Origin: Trypanosoma brucei gambiense DAL972 | Lineage: Eukaryota; Euglenozoa; Kinetoplastea; Trypanosomatida; Trypanosomatidae | Length of the DNA: 64,000 bases | Assembly (NCBI RefSeq): GCF_000210295.1 | Contig: NC_026735.1 | Coordinates: forward strand, 507,749 to 571,748 | Direction of reading: 5' to 3' | In this document: positions 39,791-49,394 of the stretch, piece by piece | How the letters are laid out: each line of letters opens with the position of its first letter | Numbering within the stretch: the first letter of the stretch is position 1 | Translations under genes and position numbers: made by a program | Notes under the pieces: generated by a model | The model's input: the letters and a program-made list of their open reading frames with translations, nothing else | What the model was told of the DNA's origin: nothing | The model's database searches: none

Positions 39791-40894
39791 TTAAGAAGTG
39801 GTATCAACAATGCGTGACCACTCATGTTCCACATCACCATATTGAATATCTGTAATCGCCTTTAGAACCCGGTGTGTGAGCGAAGCCCCTGGAGCCGGGC
39901 ACGGAACATTAAGCAACTCTCCCTTATATGACAGTGCTTCCACAGGGGACACAATAGCAGCCGTCCCACAGCCAAAGCACTCAAGCACACGTTTCTCCCG
40001 TAGCGCAGCAGTGAGCTCGTGAATGGTAAAGGAGCGTTCAGATACACGTGCCTCACCCCACTGCCGCACCAGCGACAAAATGGAATCTCGCGTCACACCG
40101 GGGAGGATCGTGCCATCCAACGGCGCAGTTACAAGTTCCACTTCATTTGAATTTGCAGAAGGGCGCCAAAGACACATGAAGTTCATTGCTCCCACTTCTT
40201 GCACTTCTTCTCCAGCGCCCAGCCATAACACTTGCTGAAAGCCAAGCTCAGACGCTTCCCGCTGCACCAGCATAGGTGCAGCGTAGTTCGCGCCAAGCTT
40301 CACGTTGCCGACCCCACCAGGCCAGGCACGGCGCCGCTCCTCCTCCACATGAAGTCTCACAGGTTTCATCCCAGAGGGATAATATGGGCCAACAGGTGAA
40401 GCAATCACGAATAACTTCGCTGCAGAACCTGCCACTGCGGAGAGTGTGCTTCCAGTCCCAATTACAGTGGGCCTCAAGTATAGAGAGTAACCACGCTCAC
40501 TTGGGACGTAATCACGTTCCACTTTCACAAACTCCTCAATCAACTTTTGCAGTTCGTCAGGGTCAAATCCAGGGAGACATAAGCGTCGTGTGCTGTCCAG
40601 TAGCCGTCGACAGTTACGATCCGGGCGGAAGAGTCGGATATTGCCGTGACTGTCGCGATACGCCTTCATGCCCTCGAAGCATTGAATGGCATAATGTAAG
40701 CAAGCAGTCTGCGGCGGCAATGAAAGGTTCTCAAAGGGAACAATACGTGGTTTGCCCCATTTCCCATTCCCATCTGCATCAATTACCAACATATGTGGGC
40801 TGAAAAGAGTACCAAACATAACTCCCTGCAGTGAAGGAAGTGGCGGTGGATTTGCCACGCGTTGAATAGTGAGGTCCTTGGCGAGGAAAGTCAT
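39791..40894 (-). CDS. BCAT: Branched-chain amino acid aminotransferase, copy A
   Basis: 367 aa from ATG at 40894. The longer frame starts at a TTG (41008), and its Leu/Thr/Ser-rich beginning is a translated pyrimidine tract ahead of a predicted acceptor at 40971-40970. This is a fold-type IV PLP enzyme. Catalytic Lys199 is in GNVKLGANYA, the cofactor-contacting EVGAMN begins at Glu233, and LHYAIQCFEGMKAYR and LFRPDRNCRRLLDS are typical of eukaryotic BCATs. It swaps the amino group of Leu, Ile or Val with 2-oxoglutarate. The redox CxxC of human BCATs is absent (GTAAIVSPV aligns with GTACQVCPV). No presequence, so probably cytosolic. The N-terminal FLAKDLTIQRV matches the human FKAKDL segment, making this the more canonical copy. 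Confidence 0.95.
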   Translation of the reverse strand: MTFLAKDLTIQRVANPPPLPSLQGVMFGTLFSPHMLVIDADGNGKWGKPRIVPFENLSLPPQTACLHYAIQCFEGMKAYRDSHGNIRLFRPDRNCRRLLDSTRRLCLPGFDPDELQKLIEEFVKVERDYVPSERGYSLYLRPTVIGTGSTLSAVAGSAAKLFVIASPVGPYYPSGMKPVRLHVEEERRRAWPGGVGNVKLGANYAAPMLVQREASELGFQQVLWLGAGEEVQEVGAMNFMCLWRPSANSNEVELVTAPLDGTILPGVTRDSILSLVRQWGEARVSERSFTIHELTAALREKRVLECFGCGTAAIVSPVEALSYKGELLNVPCPAPGASLTHRVLKAITDIQYGDVEHEWSRIVDTTS

Positions 40895-40969
40895 AATAAA
40901 CTGTTGTATTTGCCTGTGGTTCCCAAATATCGAAGCTTCTTTTATCAATAAGTTGTTTATCACTGTCGT

Positions 40970-41018
40970 CTGTGTTAGGAATGATAATGATAATAGTAAA
41001 GTGAGCAAAATAATGAAA
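40970..41018 (-). promoter_or_regulatory. Predicted spliced-leader acceptor, aminotransferase copy A
   Basis: The minus strand shows a mostly pyrimidine stretch (CTTTCATTATTTTGCTCACT and onward) ending in CTAACACAG. Its AG is at 40971-40970, and the first ATG after it is 40894. The same sequence is present in copy B at 42813-42812. Confidence 0.6.
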
Positions 41019-41166
41019 GGTTATCATACAACGGTGCACACAAAACAACATGGGTGACGAACCACTGCATAAAACAAACAAAACGACTTAACAAGGTAGT
41101 ACTAACAAAATAAAAGAAGGACGCCACTAGCAAAAACGTACGCACAGATACTATACACTGCAGTGC

Positions 41167-41550
41167 GGGCAGTAATTTTGTTATCGATATATCAGGCAAT
41201 GTGTAACTGTATAATTTTACATGTGGAGTGTAGAGGTGGTAACGGTCGTACTTGCTTCGTTTCAGCATTTAACAATGAAATATAATAAAACCGAGCAGCA
41301 CAACCGGACTTTGCTGAACGGGAACACAAACATATTATACGAGAAAGTACGCACCACATATACTAGAAGGATAGCTTGTATGGTATCCAAATGAGTTTGC
41401 GATATGGCAAAAATTAAAAATAAAATCCGTATCAGAAACAAAAAAATAGATCAACTTAATGGTTGTGAGTAACATGAATTGCCATTCACAGAAACGTTTT
41501 TCAAGTCACTTCAATCCAGAATCTAGTTCGTTTTCTTTTACTTCACAATG
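41167..41550. other. Unique spacer between the two aminotransferase repeats
   Basis: 384 bp not shared by the duplication. In transcription order it follows copy B's 3' flank and precedes the duplicated upstream region of copy A. AT-rich, no open frame of note. Confidence 0.8.
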
Positions 41551-41632
41551 TTTCATTCCCTTGTAAATGTGACCAAGCCTAAAATACCCACAAGCGCATT
41601 TCCTTCCGTAACCACTTATTGTCTCCCGTTGC

Positions 41633-42736
41633 TTAAGAAGTGGTACCAACAATGCGTGACCACTCATGTTCCACATCACCATATTGAATATCTGTAATCG
41701 CCTTTAGAACCCGGTGTGTGAGCGAAGCCCCTGGAGCCGGGCACGGAACATTAAGCAACTCTCCCTTATATGACAGTGCTTCCACAGGGGACACAATAGC
41801 AGCCGTCCCACAGCCAAAGCACTCAAGCACACGTTTCTCCCGTAGCGCAGCAGTGAGCTCGTGAATGGTAAAGGAGCGTTCAGATACACGTGCCTCACCC
41901 CACTGCCGCACCAGCGACAAAATGGAATCTCGCGTCACACCGGGGAGGATCGTGCCATCCAACGGCGCAGTTACAAGTTCCACTTCATTTGAATTTGCAG
42001 AAGGACGCCAAAGACACATGAAGTTCATTGCTCCCACTTCTTGCACTTCTTCTCCAGCGCCCAGCCATAACACTTGCTGAAAGCCAAGCTCAGACGCTTC
42101 CCGCTGCACCAGCATAGGCGCAGCGTAGTTCGCGCCAAGCTTCACGTTGCCGACCCCACCAGGCCAGGCACGGCGCCGCTCCTCCTCCACATGAAGTCTC
42201 ACAGGTTTCATCCCAGAGGGATAATATGGTCCAACAGGTGAAGCAATCACGAATAACTTCGCTGCAGAACCTGCCACTGCGGAGAGTTTGCTTCCAGTCC
42301 CAATTACAGTGGGTCTCAAGTATAGAGAGTAACCACGCTCACTTGGGACGTAATCACGTTCCACTTTCACAAACTCCTCAATCAACTTTTGCAGTTCGTC
42401 AGGGTCAAATCCAGGGAGACATAAGCGTCGTGTGCTGTCCAGTAGCCGTCGACAGTTACGATCCGGGCGGAAGAGTCGGATATTGCCGTGACTGTCGCGA
42501 TACGCCTTCATGCCCTCGAAGCATTGAATGGCATAATGTAAGCAAGCAGTCTGCGGCGGCAATGAAAGGTTCTCAAAGGGAACAATACGTGGTTTGCCCC
42601 ATTTCCCATTCCCATCTGCATCAATTACCAACATATGTGGGCTGAAAAGAGTACCAAACATAACTCCCTGCAGTGAAGGAAGTGGCGGTGGATTTGCCAC
42701 GCGTTGAACAAAAATTTTTTTGGCGAGGAAAGTCAT
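41633..42736 (-). CDS. BCAT: Branched-chain amino acid aminotransferase, copy B
   Basis: 367 aa from ATG at 42736, with the same start reasoning as copy A (acceptor AG at 42813-42812). Six residues differ: Thr150 is Lys, Asp364 is Gly near the C-terminus, and residues 7-10 change from DLTI to KIFV because of an 11-bp window with eight substitutions at 42709-42719. The PLP lysine, EVGAMN and all other motifs are unchanged, so it should be active. The altered N-terminus could affect folding or localisation, since K-K-I-F-V adds charge and hydrophobicity. It lies upstream of copy A in the transcription unit. Confidence 0.95.
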   Translation of the reverse strand: MTFLAKKIFVQRVANPPPLPSLQGVMFGTLFSPHMLVIDADGNGKWGKPRIVPFENLSLPPQTACLHYAIQCFEGMKAYRDSHGNIRLFRPDRNCRRLLDSTRRLCLPGFDPDELQKLIEEFVKVERDYVPSERGYSLYLRPTVIGTGSKLSAVAGSAAKLFVIASPVGPYYPSGMKPVRLHVEEERRRAWPGGVGNVKLGANYAAPMLVQREASELGFQQVLWLGAGEEVQEVGAMNFMCLWRPSANSNEVELVTAPLDGTILPGVTRDSILSLVRQWGEARVSERSFTIHELTAALREKRVLECFGCGTAAIVSPVEALSYKGELLNVPCPAPGASLTHRVLKAITDIQYGDVEHEWSRIVGTTS

Positions 42737-42811
42737 AATAAACTGTTGTATTTGCCTGTGGTTCCCAAATATCGAAGCTTCTTTTATCAATAAGTTGTTT
42801 ATCACTGTCGT

Positions 42812-42860
42812 CTGTGTTAGGAATGATAATGATAATAGTAAAGTGAGCAAAATAATGAAA
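42812..42860 (-). promoter_or_regulatory. Predicted spliced-leader acceptor, aminotransferase copy B
   Basis: Same pyrimidine tract and CTAACACAG as copy A; the AG is at 42813-42812 and the next ATG is 42736. Confidence 0.6.
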
Positions 42861-43008
42861 GGTTATCATACAACGGTGCACACAAAACAACATGGGTGAC
42901 GAACCACTGCATAAAACAAACAAAACGACTTAACAAGGTAGTACTAACAAAATAAAAGAAGGACGCCACTAGCAAAAACGTGCGCACAGATACTATACAC
43001 TGCAGTGC

Positions 43009-43509
43009 AACGAACAACAAGTAATTCTTTTCATAGAGAATGGTGGTGAACTCAAACGTGGGACGAAATAGGATAGTGGTATATAATGTTAGACCAAATC
43101 AGCAAGAAGAAAAACACTCTTCTCTCCCCAGTACCATTTACAACGGCACCTTTATCGTATATATATATGCTTGTTTTTTTGTTTTTAATGATTCAACTCC
43201 TGCTATATTTTTTACTTATCCTTTAGTTTCGGTCTCCATTTACCGCATTCCACTGCAATAATTTGTAATTCCCACCCTTGGGCATCTAGAAAAAAATGTT
43301 TGCCATTTACTTTTTTATTCGCCCCCTTAAGCTCTTCATCAGGCGAAACACTCGATCAAATGGGGCACGATTTCCTCCGCTATCCCTCTCGTGAAGCCGC
43401 TGCTTTTCCGAACAGTGGTGGTATGCTTAATAAATTGTATGTAACGGGTGTGATGATATTGCAACGGTCACAGTGACACATGCATGTAACAAATCTTTTA
43501 ACATATTAA
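43009..43509. other. Intergenic spacer
   Basis: Unique sequence between the duplication and the SVP26/TEX261 gene, expected to hold that gene's 3' UTR. It contains short T runs near 43165-43180 and no gene. Confidence 0.7.
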
Positions 43510-44148
43510 TTATGATTTCGAGAAAAAGTATTTCCTCAGTGACGAGACGATTGTCGCCCTCTTACCCGACTGGTCTGCAGGCAGCTTCGTGCCTTGAGGG
43601 GGTCGTAGCATTTGCAGTCCATCAGAAATGCCACATGGTCCTACCTCCACTGAGAGAATTAGCCCTGTGGGCACAAGCCATAACATGATCATGAAGACAA
43701 ACATATTCCCGTAACCAACCACCTCAGACGGCGCGTCTAAAGATACTAGGAGGTGCAGCCACAATACGGACTCTAAGAGAACGAAGAACCCCATGAACCA
43801 TGTGAAGGGTTGTAGCAGCGGAAGGAGCGGGAAATGGCGCAAAGCGCGAAGGTACAGCCCATTTGTGATGCAACTAACGAGTGAACATAAAAAGTTCATC
43901 CGGTCCACTACCATAATGAAGACATGAGCACCCATCACGGCAACCACCAGCACACGGAGGACCTTACCTGCTCGTGTTGGGAACTCTTCTGCCAAGTCAG
44001 AAATCAAATTCATGGCACAGAAGAAACTGAACAAAGCAAAGCAAAACAGTATTCCAGTCATCACCACCGTTACGAGATGAAAGGCACCGAAGCCTATTGG
44101 TTGCGATAACGAAGAGTAGTCGCGTTCATAAACATCGGGATAAGGCAT
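43510..44148 (-). CDS. SVP26/TEX261-family ER-Golgi cargo receptor
   Basis: 212 aa, four to five membrane segments (about 20-47, 64-83, 110-134, 144-166). The family pattern is visible. After TM1 comes a short acidic segment NLISDLAEEFPTRAGKVLR (compare ELIEEYTVATSR in TEX261). Then LRHFPLLPLLQPFTWFMGFF and the conserved SEVVGYGNMFVFMIMLWLVP lead into a soluble tail with GKRATIVSSLRKYF. Yeast Svp26 and animal TEX261 are adaptors that load type II membrane proteins, such as mannosyltransferases, into COPII vesicles. A role at ER exit sites is inferred from the family. Confidence 0.85.
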   Translation of the reverse strand: MPYPDVYERDYSSLSQPIGFGAFHLVTVVMTGILFCFALFSFFCAMNLISDLAEEFPTRAGKVLRVLVVAVMGAHVFIMVVDRMNFLCSLVSCITNGLYLRALRHFPLLPLLQPFTWFMGFFVLLESVLWLHLLVSLDAPSEVVGYGNMFVFMIMLWLVPTGLILSVEVGPCGISDGLQMLRPPQGTKLPADQSGKRATIVSSLRKYFFSKS

Positions 44149-44965
44149 TCACTTCCCTTGGTCACACACAAGGCACACAAGCACAGATATGATAGAAGGC
44201 ACAGTTTCACTCTCCTTCTCCTTCACACTCGGCAAGAAACTGCCGGTATTTTAATAACACAAGTTTGACAGCCTCTCACAAACTTTAACACCGTTTTTGC
44301 CCTCCTTTGTCTTGCGGCGTTACCTTTCTAATCACTTTGGTTGCAAGAAGAAGAGGGGAGGTGGAGGGAAATGAATGCAGCGGAAAAGAAAAGGAGGGAC
44401 GAGAGAGAGAGAGAGAGAGAGACACACACACACAAACAAACAATCAAACAAACAAGCATATTATGTATGTAAAAGGATAAAGAAAAGAGACACCACGAGA
44501 CAAAAAAGGGAGTGAATACACAACATGGAGCCAGCCAGTAGTGCAGTGAGAGCATCTGGTAGACTGCTTAAAACTTTTAAAAAAAAAATCTATGCACCAC
44601 TTCCCACCGTATCACCTGCAACCTTTGCTTCAAAACTTTCGACCGCAACACACAAACACATTTTTGTGGTAACCGTCAGCCCTCAGCGACCCTGTAAATT
44701 AGCATTTTTTTTTTCACTTCTTGGTCGCACATGTTGCATGCAGCGTGTGAGCACATGCATTTTTGAAGAAACTTCCCCATGGGCACCGAGAAGCACATAC
44801 ATACATATATGTATACGTGCTTACCTAAAGATTATCACCTCCCTTATCACCGCGGAACACATTTCCAAAAATCATCAGCACGAGACTCCTATGAAGTGTC
44901 TTCCCATCACATCTCACAATAGAACTATCATTATTTGCATCACTGCACTACGCCTCCATGTACAC
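44149..44965. other. Intergenic spacer
   Basis: Contains a GA run next to a CA run (about 44402-44434), short A runs (about 44579-44588) and a T run near 44706-44714. Expected 5' UTR of the SVP26/TEX261 gene and 3' UTR of the 253-aa gene. No gene seen. Confidence 0.7.
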
Positions 44966-45727
44966 TCAACCACCCCATAAGGAAGATTCCTCCTCCACAA
45001 TATCCACCTCATCACCTGCTACACAGAGCTTAAATACACCACTAAACGGGACAGGTTGGCGCGCCGCCATGCATTGCACCGTTCCGGGTTCAATTGCAAG
45101 AACTACTTTACTCCCAACAGCAATTGAATCCTCCCTGAAGCAACGCGCCGTCAATTGTGCGTGACGAGTTGCCCGCGGGGGGTTTCCTCCGGGAGTGGAA
45201 ACCCACGGCGGACGCTCACAAGAAACCTGCACGACCCTCGTGTCCATATATTTTACCTCCTCCACTACGCCGACGAGCATTCCGTAGTGAACATTTGCAA
45301 GTGTTCCCACCACCGTAGAGCGCAGGCGCACACCCCCTTTATAACTAAACTCCTGCACGGACTCGGGGTGAATTGTTAGCGATTCCACATGAACAATAAG
45401 GCGGGGAGTTTTATCACCGGCATGTCCACTGGACGATCGAGCGGCTGCTGTACTTGCTGATGCCGAATCCGTCTCCCCAGCCTGAACGGGTTGAGGACGG
45501 TACAAAACACTCCGTAGAACAATGTCATAAATGGAGACACGATTCTGCAGTTGCTGCAAGGGAACGGCGACGTAAAAGTCAAATGACACGGTCTCGGGTG
45601 CGTACACATATCCGCGGCAGAGATGTAAGAACGGCTTCTGTGGTTGGTAGTACACGGGTTCTTCCTTTTTTTTCCGCACCGTCCTCTTCACACCCGTCCC
45701 TCTTGCCATCTTTGCCCGAATCGCCAT
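44966..45727 (-). CDS. Conserved 253-aa protein, unknown function
   Basis: 253 aa. A very basic N-terminus (ARGTGVKRTVRKKKEE) could be a nuclear or nucleolar signal. The body is predicted to be mostly beta strand: FDFYVAVPLQQLQNRVSIYD, then PRLIVHVESLTIHPESVQEF, and a notable LRSTVVGTLANVHYGMLVGVV, which looks like an OB-type or barrel strand pair. An Ala/Ser-rich loop interrupts the middle. The C-terminus is acidic (GDEVDIVEEESS). There is no membrane segment. The VVGTL-x4-HxGMLVGVV stretch vaguely recalls the tip domains of Rpb7/Rpa43-type polymerase stalk subunits. I do not consider that enough for a name. Confidence 0.8.
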   Translation of the reverse strand: MAIRAKMARGTGVKRTVRKKKEEPVYYQPQKPFLHLCRGYVYAPETVSFDFYVAVPLQQLQNRVSIYDIVLRSVLYRPQPVQAGETDSASASTAAARSSSGHAGDKTPRLIVHVESLTIHPESVQEFSYKGGVRLRSTVVGTLANVHYGMLVGVVEEVKYMDTRVVQVSCERPPWVSTPGGNPPRATRHAQLTARCFREDSIAVGSKVVLAIEPGTVQCMAARQPVPFSGVFKLCVAGDEVDIVEEESSLWGG

Positions 45728-47157
45728 TTTCTGTGCGCAAACTACTAAATTATGTGAGTACCTCTCCTATTTGTACCTACCATACGGTTTTAGAATCATT
45801 TTTTTTTTTAAAGAAAAGGGAAGAAATACAAAGAAGACAAAATGGACAAAAAAAGAAGAAAAGTGTTAACGCGAAAATTATACGACGTCTCCCCTCCCCC
45901 TCCCATATATAAATATATTTTTTTGTCGGTTTACTTTTCTTGCCTCTTTGTTCATTGTATTTATTTCTCTAAATAAACAAACGTATAACTAACTTGAAGT
46001 TCCCTTTCGCTTTGCGCTTCTTCTCTTTTCCTTGTCACCTCCTTATTACCAACAATGCGAAAACGAAGGGAGGAATACAAAAAGAAAAAGAAAGGAGGAT
46101 GTTCTTTTGTTTTGCTTAAATGATAAATAAATGCATTGCCTCAAAGATGTTCAACATTATTAATTACACTTGGTATGAATAAAAAGATAATGAGGCACCG
46201 AAGGAAGATGGAAATCCCAGTGAGGAAGTTCCACAACAAAAATGAAGGGAAAATGCCGACAGGTCTTAACTTGCCAGATTTTTGTTAACGATATCCGCTT
46301 CATATCTAAACATTCATTTATTTACTCCTCTCCCCCCTCATACATTTTATTTACGTTTAAGTGGCGACACTGAAAGGCGTTGACTGCCGCTTACAACATC
46401 TTCAAACAACCTTCCACGCAAATCATCAATAATGTGCAAACCATAGCAAAAGGAAAAATAACGAAATGGAAAACGGGGGAAGCAGTACAAAAGAAAAAAA
46501 AATCAAAAAGACAAAACAAAACAAAACAGTTTAAGAAAACAAATATTAAGAAGAAAAAGAAAAAGGGCCAGAGGAACACAGAATCCAGTGAAAGCATACC
46601 GGTACTCTCATGTGTAGCAATAAAACAAAAATCGTAAAAAAGATGAATAAAGAAAAGGGAGAGAGAAAAAAAATTTACGTGAAATTACCCACCATTTCTG
46701 CTCTTTTCCATTCGCATACGTTCATCGCACCAATCAGTGTGTGATTAGCCTTCATAACAAATACAATCACCGGTATCAATAACTTCCTCCCCCTCAGACT
46801 TCATGACAGTAAAAAAAAAAAAAATCGACTTCACACCATAACATTATGTTTCTTTTCTTCAGGCACCAACGCCGTCAACATTTCCAAACAAAAACAAAAC
46901 CACACATCCATTTCCTTAATTCAACTATGTTAAAAACGACAGTACGACCACGAAAACACAAAGGCCAACACATCCCCATGTTTTTTTTTTTTTGCGCAGC
47001 GCGTGTTCGCGACGACTCATTCGTGCCCGATGCTTTCACTCCGTGTGGGGTCGAGGTAAAATAAAATTTTGAAAATTTTTGATATTAAAAGCAAAATTTA
47101 AAGTCAAACGTAAGAGTCAAAGGTATAAAAAAAGAAAGAAGAAAAAAATGAACGTAA
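45728..47157. other. Intergenic spacer, about 1.4 kb
   Basis: Expected 5' UTR of the 253-aa gene and 3' UTR of the OCRE-tailed membrane protein. It has an AAAAC-type repeat at about 46510-46530, A runs at 46811-46823 and a T run at 46981-46993. No gene seen. Confidence 0.7.
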
Positions 47158-48321
47158 CTACACGTCAGCGATGGCTTCAGGCAACTCAACACGACCGTCT
47201 GGGGTCGCGAGCCATGACTTCAGCTTTCGATGGTAATAACGACGTTGGACGGGATCCCAAAACGCATCCAACTTGAAACTGTAAAAGAAATCACTTTTTG
47301 AGTCATAAACCCAATCATCTGCACCTTCAATCTTAATACCCAAAGATGCAGCGGTGAGATATTGATCGTTTAATGCTTCCGAGGCCTCCGGTGCTTCAGC
47401 AGAGCTGGCCGGTGCTTTCGACTGTACCGTTCCATTATGTCGCTGCGTGACACGATTTTGTAGTCCGGTATTATACGAGATGAGGCAAATACAAGTTAAC
47501 ACAGCAACAAAATCAAGTATAAATGCCGCAACATATAAGCCGAATCCCCAACCGTAAGCAACAGTGCACTGAGGTGGTGCAAGGTGATGCGCAACGCAGC
47601 CTTTTTTCTCACATTTTGTGCGAAGGTAGAAGAGACCTACAATGCACGGAGACAATAAAGTACCAATGACTACCAAACCCATGACAACAGCGTGCAAACA
47701 CGAACGAGTAGGCCGGCAAGAGATTCGAAGCATTACGGCAAGCGCCAACAAATTCAAACACAATTGCAGCCCACTCAGGGCCCACATGGAGGTGGTCAGC
47801 CGCGCTACATCAGTGGGGGACATTTCACAGACAACTCTTCCACTCAAGGCATCAATCAATTTGTGATGCACATTCGAATACCCATGCTCCACACACACGT
47901 TAACAATGGACAAAAAACAAGTGGTGATTATCCCCACTGCACGATGGTTTTTGGGGCGGGCAGTAACAATCCACTCCGACGTTAAAAAGCTCAACATACG
48001 GAGAAATAAAGAGGGAATTAATATAAAGAAAAGGAGAATGATAAACCTGTCGAAACGATTTACACGGTAATATTTTCGTTCCTTGCGAAGCGCCACCTGT
48101 TCCGCTTCCCTCCGACAGCGTCGTTGTCCGTCTGTCAGCTGAATTGGTTCTGTTCCCAAGAGATGCGGGACAGCTACAGCCGATGGGACAACATCAGAAG
48201 ATTCTTCATCATATTTTTGCCGTTCCCGCCTCTGATGCTGTTTTCTGTTTTCCCTTGCATTTTCTCGTGGTTCCATGTCAACAGCGTCATTTCTCCCAGT
48301 TACTCTCTTGTTTGACTCCAT
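47158..48321 (-). CDS. Four-TM claudin/amastin-like membrane protein with OCRE-like C-terminal motif
   Basis: 387 aa. A charged cytosolic N-terminus (1-88) is followed by four hydrophobic segments at about 93-115, 178-200, 208-233 and 257-284. A long first loop contains SEWIV and two Cys, and a shorter Cys-rich loop lies between TM3 and TM4. This is the topology of claudin/PMP22/amastin-type proteins. After TM4 and an Ala/Ser/Glu linker, residues about 335-372 contain spaced aromatic doublets: DDWVYDSKSDFFYSF, then FWDPVQRRYYHRKLKSW. This resembles an OCRE (octamer repeat of aromatic residues) module, otherwise known from splicing factors. Both termini should be cytosolic. The pairing is unusual; function unknown. 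Confidence 0.8.
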   Translation of the reverse strand: MESNKRVTGRNDAVDMEPRENARENRKQHQRRERQKYDEESSDVVPSAVAVPHLLGTEPIQLTDGQRRCRREAEQVALRKERKYYRVNRFDRFIILLFFILIPSLFLRMLSFLTSEWIVTARPKNHRAVGIITTCFLSIVNVCVEHGYSNVHHKLIDALSGRVVCEMSPTDVARLTTSMWALSGLQLCLNLLALAVMLRISCRPTRSCLHAVVMGLVVIGTLLSPCIVGLFYLRTKCEKKGCVAHHLAPPQCTVAYGWGFGLYVAAFILDFVAVLTCICLISYNTGLQNRVTQRHNGTVQSKAPASSAEAPEASEALNDQYLTAASLGIKIEGADDWVYDSKSDFFYSFKLDAFWDPVQRRYYHRKLKSWLATPDGRVELPEAIADV

Positions 48322-48456
48322 TAATGATAGTTACTTCTTTACTGAAGAGTCGCGAAGCCGCGAAACCTTCTTCTTTTTTTTTTGTGTGTGTGTATTTGTG
48401 AAGTACAATCTCCTTGGTGATGTTAGTAGCCTTTTGTAGATTGAAACTGTTGTTAT

Positions 48457-48489
<33 letters not shown>

Positions 48490-49394
48490 TGCCAATATCT
48501 ATTATTAAAAGTAGCGACCGCCTGAAACAGGAGGGTATCTAACAGGGAAAGAGAATGAAAGAAAGTGTCACACACACACAAAAAAAAAATAAATAAATAA
48601 ATAAACAGAATGCTGCAACAATAAGTTAAAACAACGGCAACGATGGGGGCGCAACCAATCCAATGTGTAGAAACTTAACAAATAAAAAATTAAAATAAAA
48701 TAATCCAACACATCCGTTTCGCCATGGGGGATGGGAGAAACGGACAAAATAAACAAAATAAGGAGACAAAACAACAATAACAAATAATTTTTAAAAAGCC
48801 AATAGACACCGTGACGATATTGGCAGAAGGAGGAAACTCAGGAAAACTAAAGTACAGTTAACTGTAAGTAGCAACAACATACTGAACGAACAGAAAAATA
48901 TAATGAATGAATCAACCGACACACTAAAAGTATCCAGTGCGTATATATACGTGTTTATGTGTCTGTATATTCATTTATTCACCTGTTTTTTTTTTCATTT
49001 TTTAAAAGAAAAATTGAAAAACAAAGCGCAGGCGAGAAGGGGAGGTTTAAAACATTTTGGAAATGGCAAGAAGGTTTGTATAATTCGAAAGAGAAAAATA
49101 TTAAAACACGAGGAACATCCCCCCCCCTTCCCCACCGCCTTGGCGTAGAGCACAGCCAAACACATACACACACGTATTAACCGAATGGTCAGACGTCTGT
49201 CTTGCTGTGCCATGCACATAAAGTTATTTCCTTCTGATGATGACGATTATGATGCCAACGGCACCTCATGAAACGCACACAAATATCCCTCCGCTCCTCC
49301 CTTCCCCAACTTCTCTTCCCCCTTTTTTGCTTCTTTTTTGGCATGTTTTAATATTGTAACAAACAAAAATCTGTTTGAGTCTTCCATAACGGGC
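48322..49394. other. Intergenic spacer
   Basis: Contains (TTA)n at about 48452-48486, A-rich (TAAA)n near 48585-48606, T runs near 48984-48993 and a C run near 49120-49128. Expected flanking UTRs only. Confidence 0.7.

Larger units (their letters stand above)
39709..41166. repeat. Tandem duplication, copy A (1458 bp)
   Basis: This segment matches 41551-43008 at a constant offset of 1842 bp, with no insertions or deletions. I count seven scattered single-base differences plus a cluster of eight within 11 bp. It covers 82 bp after the stop codon, the entire aminotransferase gene, and 272 bp upstream of its ATG. The boundaries are abrupt. Confidence 0.93.
41551..43008. repeat. Tandem duplication, copy B (1458 bp)
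   Basis: Direct repeat of 39709-41166 at a constant 1842-bp offset. The differences from copy A sit at 41646, 42005, 42119, 42230, 42288, 42314 and 42982, and in the cluster 42709-42719. Confidence 0.93.

Noticed and set aside
40276..40803. 175-aa plus-strand frame, partly repeated at 42226-42645
   Set aside because: Antisense shadow of the aminotransferase genes; its presence in both copies only reflects the duplication.
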